Below the pieces are notes generated by a model. That model made no database searches and had not been told where the DNA came from. It saw only the letters and a program-made list of their open reading frames with translations. A DNA stretch of 64,000 nt from assembly GCA_004123355.1 (NCBI GenBank), contig SCHM01000001.1, forward strand, positions 8,814,193-8,878,192, given 5' to 3'. The translations under genes were made by a program, and so were the position numbers. Of the stretch, positions 11,447 through 20,979 are shown piece after piece. This stretch comes from Amphirosellinia nigrospora. Lineage: Eukaryota; Ascomycota; Sordariomycetes; Xylariales; Xylariaceae. Each line of letters begins with the position of its first letter. Within the stretch, counting starts at the first letter, position 1.

Positions 11447-11518
11447 TTGCTCACGAAGGTTGACCTACTCGCACGAGAATAACATCCTAGTGTTGAAACG
11501 ATCCGTAGTTTCATTTCA
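11447..11518. repeat. Dispersed repeat, copy 2
   Basis: Direct-orientation match to 9583-9650 (shared GGTTGACC, GAGAATAACATC, GTAGTTTCATTT). The sequence between the two copies holds the HeLo/SesA-like gene. Confidence 0.7.
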
Positions 11519-11634
11519 CTTGAGAGCGAAGTGACTCAAATAGGCGTATAAGCTAGAGATCTCAATCTGGAGAAGTAGATGTCAGATAATGTGTATTTGG
11601 TAGCCCAAAATAGGGGTATCTTACAAGGCAATTC

Positions 11635-12048
11635 CTACAAATCCCCCTGGCCAGCTTCATGCCTGTCCTGCAGCCATGATTCCGCCATGTTCCAAGCACA
11701 TGCTCCGATCCAGGAATACAAGCCTGCTGCTAGCCAATAGAGTTTCGGGTGCTTTGGACCTTTGTCGCTTCGGCAATTAACGATGATTGAATGCGAGAAC
11801 ATCAAGCCGGCGCGAACCAGAGTCCGCGGGTGAAAGAGGTAGGAGAAAAGCGGCCATGAACGACTGAGACCACTGCCAGGCCTTGGTATTGCAAATCGAG
11901 TAAAATAAGGCGCTACGTCATAGAGGAACCAGCCAAATCTGAGCATAACTGTAGCTAAGATAGCTGATGTATCTTTGTGAAGGCTGTGTTGGCCCCTTAT
12001 ATCTTCCACTGGGATACCTCCTCGTCGATAGTATAGCAAAATGTTCAT
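11635..12048 (-). CDS. Possible small membrane-associated protein, unrecognised
   Basis: An uninterrupted 137-codon frame starting MNILLYYRRGG. Codon third positions look reasonably coding-like and there are two hydrophobic stretches (around AILATVMLRFGWFLYDV and LYWLAAGLYSWIGACAW). No intron, known motif or homologue was recognised. It may be a real orphan gene of the accessory island, the last exon of a larger gene, or chance. Confidence 0.3.
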   Translation of the reverse strand: MNILLYYRRGGIPVEDIRGQHSLHKDTSAILATVMLRFGWFLYDVAPYFTRFAIPRPGSGLSRSWPLFSYLFHPRTLVRAGLMFSHSIIVNCRSDKGPKHPKLYWLAAGLYSWIGACAWNMAESWLQDRHEAGQGDL

Positions 12049-12502
12049 TAACCTCTCAGGCTACAGTGTTAACAAGACTATGAGCAACGAGAACAGAATT
12101 GTTGTCGAGCATCTTGACAAATATGGGTAGACTGTGTCTTTAGCAAGTGAGTAGCTAGTGTAGTGTTGGTGTTGACTAACTGAGGCGAGTCATGATATTT
12201 TACGTGTTGAAACAACCCGAAATGGGGAGGTTTTATCTTTGACTGCCAGCTCCATCCGAGGCTTTATATACTTGTAGTGGCGGCCGTCTCCTAAACAATC
12301 CGGCTACCCGGCTACTGCGTATAAGAGCACAACAAGGACTTACAAATGTTCGTTATCATCGCAATTCATTAAGAGCAGCCAAGCTCTTGTACCCCGGAAG
12401 CTAAAGCGCACGATACCAAGCTAGCGGACTAACACCAGTCGCGCGCCAAAGAACGGACAGGATACCAAACCCGCGCATATCAAAACACATAGACCCCGCC
12501 GA
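12049..12502. other. Intergenic
   Basis: About 450 bp with no supportable gene, marking the boundary between the accessory island and the conserved gene block. Confidence 0.5.
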
Positions 12503-13318
12503 TCAACCAAAATGACCACGCGTTGCAATCCGTAATATAACCTCCGGCGTCGCACCATCGACCTCCTGAGTCGAAATAGCAGGAGCCGGCGGCGGCGGCG
12601 GGCGATCGATAATCATAAGATCCGGCTCCGCACTTCCACCCTCATCAACATCCATATCGTCGTCCTCCTCGTCCTCAGACTCCTCATCCAAGCTCCGCAG
12701 CAGCCCCGTGCGGACATTCTCGACGCCCGCTTCTCGTTCCTCGGCCGTGTACGAGTCGCTTTCCTCGTTCATGACGTACTCCGTGATCCGCTCCTGCCAC
12801 GCCTCGCGCGTGCCGGTCCAGATCTTCTCGAGCGCGTCTTCCTTCTGCTTATCCCGGTTCGCAGAGGCAGGCTGTGCGCCGCCGGGGACCGGCATGTTGG
12901 TGAGGGCCTTGCTCCCCTCTTCCATGGCGGCCTCGACGTCGGGTTCGGGTTTCTTGCGGAGCAGCTGCAGTAATACATTCTCCTGTGTTCGGCCGGGGAA
13001 GTTTGTAGACGGGTGGATGGCGACGCGGCTGAAGAGATCGTTATTCTGGGCCAGGATCTCGAGGATCGCGTGAACGTTTCGGTTTAGGATATCTGCCGAG
13101 GCCTGGAGGGAGTCTCTGCGAAAGCGCTCAATTAGCACCCATCACATTAGGTAGATGACTACCGACGAGGAAAGAAAGACAACACACAAGTTGGGGAGCG
13201 GATTGTTGATAAAAACATCGTTCTTGAGGCTGTTTATACTTGCTGACAGCTGCGCGAGGCGTTGACGTGTTTGTTCAACGGCCTTGAGCTCCTCCTGGCT
13301 CAGACCAAGCGACGACAT
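12503..13318 (-). CDS. MED8: Mediator complex subunit 8
   Basis: Subunit of the Mediator head module, which links transcription factors to RNA polymerase II in the nucleus. The 247-residue protein comes from two exons: 13318-13188 (start SSLGLSQEELKAVEQTRQRL) and 13115-12503. They are joined over a 72-nt intron with branch GCTAATTGA and acceptor CGCAG, giving NPLPNLDSLQASADIL. The conserved MED8 helical core (SADILNRNVHAILEILAQNN, then IHPSTNFPGRTQENVLLQLL) is complete. The C-terminus is acidic (EESEDEEDDDMDVDEGG) with a polyproline run, as in other filamentous ascomycete MED8 proteins. Start and stop are unambiguous, and no frame problems are seen, unlike most neighbours. Confidence 0.93.
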
Positions 13319-14117
13319 GGTCAGTGATTGAAGGTATCGCGAAAACGGATTTGTTGGTTGCGGGGCGTGTTGTGAAGACCGCGGTTTGGTGAGGGAGGTA
13401 TTCTATCGAAGATGAGGGTCTGAATTGCGTTGGTGAGCGTGGAGGCGGTATCACAAAGTGGAATTGCACCGTAGAATAAGTTGTAAACATGGTGATGTTG
13501 AATTCATTTACGCCGAGGATGGACGTGAGAATACCTAGCGTATCTAGTCCCAGTATGGATTAGTGGAGTAAACAGCCCCATAAGGTAAACAGGGGTGGGT
13601 ACCCAGTTACATGGATCATATAGAAATGAGGGGGAGGGCTAACTATGGTCTCAAAGAAGTTATAATTCAACGCAGCTGCCCAGGTGATCACCACACTTAA
13701 CCCCATCATTAAGTAAGGGGGCATGACCACCGACACGGTCACTAGATACACAAAATTACTTTTCGATTACTTTATGCATTTTAAATATCTTTTAAATTCT
13801 TCAAATTGTCAAAACTAAAGTAAAAACGCCATCGCCCCTTAACCATGCCATACCATAGCTCAACGTAGATACAATAACAGATGGTATCCTTTTTTAAAAA
13901 GCGATTCTAAAACAGCAAATGTTCGATCGCTATCCCATGGTTATCTTAATTGCATCGCTAAATTCGCTTCAATAGGGTTCAAGAAAATGCAAAAAGGCCT
14001 GCATCTGTAGACGGCAAGCAGACGTCGTCTTTTGTTGAAGTATATCGTCATGCATAGCATATCTCAATGCTCATGGCCAGTACCCAGACGGTAATTTAAC
14101 GAGGGTAATTTGAGAGC
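13319..14117. other. Intergenic between MED8 and choline sulfatase
   Basis: About 800 bp, AT-rich between about 13740 and 13960. It holds the MED8 promoter (right of 13318) and the choline sulfatase 3' end. No gene seen. Confidence 0.5.
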
Positions 14118-15973
14118 CTATTCGCCGTGCGACCCCGCCTGGTCGACTATAATGTTGCGTGTTTCCCGACCGTACTTGTCGACGGGGGGATAGCGAGCCC
14201 TGCGCTCGAGATCATCAAGGGGCAGGAAGGAGCGGATGTACTTATTGGTGCCGTTGTCATCCGGGTTGTAGTCCCATGGATCAAACTTGCCCACTTGTAG
14301 GGCACCCCACACGAGTCGCCGAGTTCTCTGGACATGAGGACGGATTGTGTGATAGCCTCAAAGTCCCACCGCGCCTTAGCCTCAGATTCGAACTTTTCGA
14401 ACTTAGCCTTAGCTTCTTCCTCGTCAGCCGTCAGTCCCTCGGTCTTGCCTGCGAGTTCTGCTAGGTTGACCAGCTCGAGCGGGTCCTTCTCGAGATTGAA
14501 GAGCTGAGGTGCATCTGTCGGGCACGTGATATACTTCCAAGGGCCGCGTCGAATCATCATAAGAGGGCTGATGGTACCCTCGCCCGTGTACTCGGCAATA
14601 ACTGTGTCATGACCCGGTCTACCCTCGAGATGAGGTAGCAACGATGTGCCATCCATCGGTAACCCTGGAATCAACTTGGTGCCAACAATATCACATAGAG
14701 TCGGGAGGATGTCCAGAGTCGACACATTCTCCTTTACACGGTGAGGCGTGAAACGGCGAGGATCCGAGACCAACAGAGGGACACGGACAGACGACTCAAA
14801 ATAGCTCATCTTGTACCTAGGTTCTGTTAGCAGTGCAAATGCATTGATATTAAGGTGGGAGCTTTACCAGAGGCCACGCTCTCCGAGCATGTCACCGTGG
14901 TCGCCGCTAAAGACAACGATAGTGTTCTGATCAAGGCGGCATTGCTTCAATGTTGTGAGGATGCGTCCAATACAGTCGTCGACATAGCTGACAGCGCCAT
15001 AGTATGCCCGTCGTGCGCGTTTGATCTGATCGTCGGTGAAGTCCTCATCCCAAAGATCGCATACCTTCATGAGCCTCTTGCTATGTGCATCTTGCTGCTC
15101 TTTTGGAATATTGACCTTGGGTAAAGTAATATCCACACCCTCATACAGGTCCCAGTACTTCTCTTCGATTGTGTAGGGATCATGAGGGTGAGTAAGTGAG
15201 AGCTATTTGCGAAAGAATTCAGTCAGTACTTGAGCCAATTCTAGATCAGTACGCTTATGAAAGCTAAATCTAAATTCAAAGCTTCTTGGAACCGATTATC
15301 AACAAGGCTGAAATAACATACCGTGAGACAGAATGGGCGATTATCGGGCCCCTCGCGAACCTGGTCGTACAGGAACTGAGTAGATTTATACATGACCTCT
15401 TCGTCATAGTCCAATTGGTTACTCCGCACGCAGGTCCCAGCTTGCAAGATCGAGCTTGCGTTGTGATACCACTCAAGTCGCCTATCAGGATCATCCCAAT
15501 TGACAGCCCAACCAAAGTCGCCAGGGTAGATATCGCTAGTCAGCCGAGTCTCATACCCATGCAATGATCTCCAACAAAGTGCATCTTGCCGGCCAACGCC
15601 GTGTGATAGCCTTTAAGCCTTAGGTAATGAGCATATGTAGGCACATCGCTGCCAATCTGAGATGCATTGTCATAAGCACCAATCTTCATCGGTAATTGGC
15701 CCGAGATAAGACTCATGCGGGAGGGTGCACAGAGAGGAGAGGGGCAGTAGGCTGAGTCAAAACTGAACTGACTTGGGCCGCCAGTGCATCCAGGTTTGGT
15801 GTGAGGATCTGAGAATCGGATTGTATATTTTGAGCTGGGAGCAGCTAACTGGTCCGCCATGATAAGAGGATATTGGGCAGTTTTTCACCACCATTAGGCG
15901 CTGACGGCGCTGGGCCATTGCTGTTGCCATTGCCGTTGGTCCTTTGTGAGATGGAATCAATATCTGGAGCCAT
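14118..15973 (-). CDS. Choline sulfatase
   Basis: Cleaves choline-O-sulfate to choline and sulfate, feeding sulfur and choline/betaine metabolism. Type I sulfatase signature CAPSRMSLISGQ is present; its Cys becomes formylglycine. Other active-site motifs are IMADQ (metal-binding Asp), AGKMHFVG, LTHPHDPY and FSGDHGDMLGERGLW. The C-terminal choline-sulfatase domain follows (VGKFDPWDYNPDDN, LDDLERRARYPPVDKYGRE). Two introns fit: 15321-15203 (119 nt) and 14867-14817 (51 nt, branch CTAACA). The total coding length of 1686 nt, about 562 residues, matches the family. The N-terminal third is badly frame-scrambled between 15930 and 15770 (several one-base shifts at CC/CCC/TT runs). Single shifts also occur near 15562 and near 14327. 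Each shift lies in conserved sequence that reads correctly on both sides, so assembly error is likelier than decay. No transporter gene is adjacent. Confidence 0.9.
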
Positions 15974-16202
15974 TGTAGAAAGATAAGCTTGAAAAGAGAG
16001 TAAACTGAGTCTAGAGATACTAGAAGAGGAGGGCTTATGAAGAGTATGACTCGCGTTGTGGAGGCACCGAGCAGATGCTAAACAAACGGGAAGAGAAGTG
16101 CTCGACTTAAGAGAAGATAGAGTGAGAGAGTTAGCGGGGAAGGTTGGGAAAGGGTGGCGGGCTTGCCCAGCTTATAAACAGACTGGGGAATACGGATGAA
16201 GT

Positions 16203-16234
16203 AGATCTCCTAGTGAAGTAGATCTAGGAGATCT
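16203..16234. repeat. Perfect 11-bp inverted repeat upstream of choline sulfatase
   Basis: AGATCTCCTAG (16203-16213) and its exact reverse complement CTAGGAGATCT (16224-16234) are separated by 10 nt. It lies about 230 bp upstream of the choline sulfatase ATG. It could be a dimeric regulator site or simply a hairpin; nothing further is shown. Confidence 0.8.
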
Positions 16235-16746
16235 AGGTCAACCCAAGCGATCACTCCGTCCTCTTTCCAGATCAAGACAGTGGAGGAGGCTGGTCGAGGT
16301 GACGACCACAGGCGATCAATAGAGCAAAGCCTCTAGCCTTGTATAGACGAACAAGGGAAGGAAGGATTACCACTTGATTTGGCCTCGATGATGCAGGAGA
16401 CAGATGTGAGATGCAAGGTTCGCGTGATCATAAAAGAGACACTTGTCCAACTGGGAAAAAAGGGAGCGTATGGTTATTCACCTCGTTTCGTGATGCGATG
16501 TGGAGAGTGAGGGCGGGTGTCGGGCTGTCGTGCGATGGCGACATGATTTGTACTAGATGCATATAAGTATCTCTGGTCGATTCTATTTTGACCGCCTTCG
16601 ATGATAAATGGATTAAATGGATCCTGCTAGGAACATTACCCCGCGCTAGTACGAAATCGGAAATACCGTCTTGAGCCCTACTCACCAATCATCAACATGT
16701 TACAGAGCTACCTTTTCCCGGATTGGGATCATCGCCACAAGGCCTC

Positions 16747-16775
16747 CAGGATACTGTCCAGGATACTGTCCAGGG
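16747..16775. repeat. Short tandem duplication
   Basis: A 12-bp unit CCAGGATACTGT occurs twice in tandem, followed by a partial third copy. Non-coding. Confidence 0.8.
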
Positions 16776-18471
16776 CCAGCCTGCGATTGAGCTCCGTCCA
16801 TGTGACCGGCGAGTGCTCCCGTTAAGTGTCGTTATGCAGGTCCTAGGTCTAGGGTTTCCAATACTCCGTAGTTGCAGTCATCCTTTTTGGCATCTCGATT
16901 TCAGGGGTCTCACCCCGCTTATTGCCTTGAACGAGAGGCTAACGTATAAGGTAGAGACTCCACCACACAATTGGCTGCCTTGGGTCACTCTTACCTGGTG
17001 TCAAGTGAGCCGTGGTATGGACTGCTATAACATAGATTACGGTATAATGATGGTGTTTCGGCGCCGATGCCGTCCAGATGGAAGATTAATAAACTGATAC
17101 TAGCTCCATGCAGCACCTCAGATGATAAGAAGTTGTAACTCATCACACTTATCAATCACCGCCTCGGATTCCAAATCTAGGAAAGCCAGGGTGTGCGTAT
17201 TCATGAGACGTTGCAGATGATAGACCAGAGTAAGAGTCGACGTGAAGGACTTTGATCGTTGAAGGTGATTGGCCCACAGAACACCGAATAACCCTTCTTT
17301 TGAGCACGCCATATATGGGGAAATTAGTGTAATCGGTGTATTCGTGTCTTTAAGGCGTATGAAACAAACGAGTCGTGGGGACTTGTAGTAAGACTGTGAG
17401 AAAGGAGAGACATTCGGTCAAGGAATGACGCACGACTTGAACTAGATGATATGATAGTGGATGATTGGATGGCTGTAGCACCGGGACCTCTAACTATCCA
17501 ATCACCATCTAGCTTTATGCAGGGTCCTCGGCTTTTGTGAAACTTTTTTCTTTTGGATTGGGAAAAAGAGAAGTAAGCTGATCTGCTTCTAGGCGATGCG
17601 TCTATCTTGCTGCTCATTACTAGTAAGAAAAGCTACATAATATCGTCGGTAGTGTAGAGTTTTGTCACGGGGAGGAGCCGTTGTGGGGTATCTGAACACG
17701 CAGACCGAGCAGTTCAACAAGTCATAATTCGGTGCGTGGTTAATGCCGATTCGTCAGCTTCAAGGCTGATGTCAACCACGAGACCAATACCACCGTACCC
17801 GATATCTCTAAACTTGAGTTGACGATTAGCTAAATACTACCTAATGCATTTCAAGTGGTTGGTGGATCTGCCAAAGATCAGATAAGTTTATTTATTAAAA
17901 ACCTTATCTTTAAATAACTTTATCTACGTCGTACTATATGGTTTCAATAGAAAAGTAGAATCGCTTCCACCTAGCGGTACGTATAGAACGAGATTGCGCA
18001 GAGCACGCGACAATGTAGGGGGCTTACCGGCCGGTCCGGCACATACGTAGAGTGCCTATCTATCTTAGTCTGGGAGCGGGCTGCAGATAGTGTAGTGTAG
18101 TGTGTATCGTTCGGTTGTTGTTTAAACATCCTGGTTCGCAGTCCGTTCTGACATGTAGGACCTTGCCAAGTCGGGCCAAACTAACGCAGGCATGTGAGAG
18201 AGGTAGCGCAATTGAGCTAAAGTATTGCAACACCCTGGAGAAGACTTATCTTTATTAGGTAGGTAATTAGATAATACAATACCAAAAACAACGCGCGTTC
18301 CAGTGCAACGCCAAGGAAATAGTCTAAGTAAGCAAAGCACACAATTTTAGGAGACAATTAGGAGACAACTAGACTGGTAATGAAATATTATGCATTATAA
18401 ATATAAGGGCAAGATGTAATAGTCTTGCAAGTATTGAGGTTTCTCCCAAATAATCTAGAAATGTTTAACCT

Positions 18472-19433
18472 CTACGCGCGTGTCGAAGGGCCCTTATTAC
18501 TCTTGGATGTCGGTGAAGCAGAAGAAGCCACAGCCGAACTCGGCCTGTCGCCGTGATAGGCGCCTCCTTCATCTTGCCCTTGGCCTTGGCAGAGGGTGCA
18601 TTCCAGTAATACACCATCTGCACCGCCAAGACGAGATTCAACGTGAACCCCGCAATGAAGCCGTATAGTATCAACTTATCATCCACCTCCTGCAGAGTTG
18701 TAAAGATGCGCGAGAGCGAACCGGCGAGATAGTTGAATACCTATGAAACAGTAAAGTCAGCAGACTGATAAATGGCAGGGGACCGGTCTAGGTTGAGAAC
18801 CGCGTGACTCGGGAAATTGTGCATACCGTGAAAGCGCTAAGCTGGCCTGTTCCACCCTCCCGGAAGATGGCGGCAATCTGGGGGATCTTGCTCGCCACAC
18901 CTAGCACGCCAGCCCCGGCTTGTAGATAGCCAAGAGCCTGCATATCAAGGATGTTGCTATTGAAGAGCGTGACGAAGCTCACAGCCAGAGCGGCGACGAA
19001 CAAGGCGGCCATACTTGCGCGGCCACTGTAGTTCAGAACGAGGACGGTAATGACAACATTTTGGCCGAGGATTAGGGCCGTCTCGCCAAAGGTGCTGAAG
19101 GGGAACCCGTTGCGAATGTTATAAGCGAGCGTGATGAGGTACGCCGTGGTTTCGAGAAGGTAGGATAGGAAACTGATGCCCGAGGCCGACTTGGACTGCA
19201 AGAGCTTGATGATCTGTGGGACTTTGACGATGGAGGATGCGCCGATGATGCCGATGCCTAGGCCCTTGGAAATGGCCAGCTTGAGACACACGGAATCGGT
19301 CGGGTCGAGATCGAGGAATAAGGGTCTTGTAGCAGGTCTCGCCAATGATGGACAGGCCGAGATCGCGGATCGGGGCGGGCAGGTTGTGCGTGAGCGGCTG
19401 CAGCGGCTGCAGAGCAGATCGAAGGGCCTCCAT
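18472..19433 (-). CDS. Mannose-P-dolichol utilization defect 1-like protein (PQ-loop)
   Basis: Homologue of MPDU1/Lec35 (MPU1 in some fungi), an ER membrane protein needed for use of dolichol-phosphate mannose and glucose in N-glycan, GPI and C-mannosyl pathways. Start MEALRSALQPLQPL, then two PQ-loop repeats: IVKVPQIIKLLQSKSASGIS and ASKIPQIAAIFREGGTGQLS. Several hydrophobic segments lie between and after them (YLITLAYNIRNG, VVITVLVLNYSG, LILYGFIAGFTLNLVL). One intron of 86 nt (18826-18741, GTATGC..ATAG) splits FT|VFNYLAGS. About 291 residues. Two frame slips are visible: one base in excess near 19325 (CYKTL to FLDLDPTD) and one base missing near 18550. After the latter, a Ser/Ala-rich tail (SSAVASSASPTSKSNKGP) ends at a TAG at 18472-18474, as is typical of the family. 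Confidence 0.88.
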
Positions 19434-20122
19434 GCTGGGAGAATGATGGTATCGTGCACCTGGGGAGGAAAATCGTGGGTGTGCTGTCGACAAGCTATTA
19501 ACAGCTGAGCAGTTTATTTCATTAATGAACGGGATGCTGGAATTCCCAACCGGCGAACTGTGGTCAGAAAAGAACACAGTTTTCTAGAACAAGCTGACGC
19601 GACCGTTAGCGGGTGAGGCTGTTTCAATGAGGCAGCGAATCATAATACACACTGTGTCTTTGGTGTGCTTTGTATTTTACACTGTAACGCACTGTGCCTC
19701 TAGAACCTCATCTTCCAATATGCATTCAAACAACAAAGTCCCCTGCCTGACTAACCGGGAACTCGAGTAAAAAATTCGTTAAAGAAACCAAAAATTGTCG
19801 ATTACGATTTCATAAATACGTCCAAATTCATTGCGCATGAGGATGTTCTGTTGTTGTATTGACTACAGCCTATTCTAACAAGTGCAGCTCGAGTCTTGCA
19901 CTCAATGAGAAGCCTCTTTCCCTCAGGCGCGGGATCTGAAGGACACCATCTCAGCCCTATCGCCTTCATGCTGCATTGTTGTTCTAGGCAAGTGTAGCCT
20001 GGAATAAAGCCAACGCAAACTCGATAATCATCGTTTGTCCTAGTCTCCGCGACTTCCACCGGAACACCGAATTACATCTCGTCAATACACCATCTGAGAA
20101 CTCTTGATATTCACGACTTTCA
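19434..20122. other. Intergenic
   Basis: About 690 bp: promoter of the MPU1-like gene and 3' flank of the chromodomain gene. Nothing else seen. Confidence 0.5.
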
Positions 20123-20979
20123 CTACTTCTTGGACCAGCCAGCGCGAAACTCCTTAAGCGCTTGGGCACAGTGAGTCAAGTTCGCGGCAGGCTCCCAAGT
20201 GTTATCTTTCACGTGGAAATCCTTCCACTTAACATGATACTCAGTGATGCCCGCCCTCTTGCGCGTACCGAGAATGTATTCCACCTCAAATTCGTGCTTC
20301 GTGGATGTTTTGGTGGGCGTGTTCTTGTTTTTGGTACCCGGAACAGGGGCAGCCCTCTTTTGACGCGGAGCAGAGGGCGTAGATGGCTCCGATGCGGCCT
20401 TAGGTCGTTTCACCTGAGTTACGTCAGCTTTCTTCCCTTCTAGATTATGCGAGAGTCTTACACTTTGCTCCGTGATCTGCTTGGTAGCCAACTCAGCAGC
20501 AGCTCTAGAAGATCTTCGAAGGCTGACTTCCTCGACGCTTTGCTTTCGCTTGCCCAAGGAGTTTTTAGTCGTTGAGGTACTAGCCGACGTGCTCATGCCA
20601 CCAATGTCAAGGCTACGCTTAGCGGGTCGACCACGCCTACGGGTAGTTGTACCTTTTTCGCCGTTGCTAGGCTCTTTTTGCTTGCCTTTCGATGAGTTCG
20701 GTCCTCTTCCGGGGCAGAATGCCTCTGCAATCGACCAGGCTTCGAGCATACGTGTTCGGCAACCTCATTCAAAAATTCGCCGATATCCTCATCGTCGTCT
20801 TCTTCGCCATTAGTCGCTTTCTGATTGTTGCCTTCGCCATTCTCGACTTCTTTATCGGTGTTGTTAGTGTCCTGGCTCTCATCTTGATTGACAGGTTCAC
20901 CCACACCCTCTTGGGAACTAATCGATATTGTTAGTTACTTCCTGAAAGCTCACATTTACCTAGATACGAGAGCTTCCAT
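20123..20979 (-). CDS. Chromodomain protein with AT-hook-like motif
   Basis: Nuclear protein ending in a chromodomain: EFEVEYILGTRKRAGITEYH, VKWKDF, NTWEP. It keeps the three aromatic cage positions (Tyr in VEYIL, Trp in VKWKDF, Trp in NTWEP) that bind methylated lysine. Upstream there is a basic RRRGRPAKRS segment resembling an AT-hook, and an acidic Asp/Glu/Asn-rich N-terminus ending in DIGEFLNEVAEH. The start is inferred from a 20-nt first exon (20979-20960, MEALVSS) and a 42-nt intron (20959-20918, GTAAAT, branch CTAACA, TTAG). The alternative is a GTG in exon 2, which is unlikely. A frame change lies between about 20750 and 20690, so the middle joint is uncertain. There is no chromoshadow domain, so it is not a canonical HP1. 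About 285 residues. Confidence 0.75.

Larger units (their letters stand above)
15974..18471. other. 2.5-kb intergenic region, no gene supported
   Basis: Choline sulfatase promoter on the left and MPU1-like 3' flank on the right. Open frames of 60-124 codons here (for example 16723-17097) lack protein-like composition and splice context. It contains a perfect inverted repeat at 16203-16234 and a short tandem duplication near 16747-16775. Confidence 0.5.

Noticed and set aside
16723-17097. 124-codon plus-strand frame upstream of choline sulfatase
   Set aside because: It includes a tandem duplication, lacks protein-like composition and has no recognisable relative.
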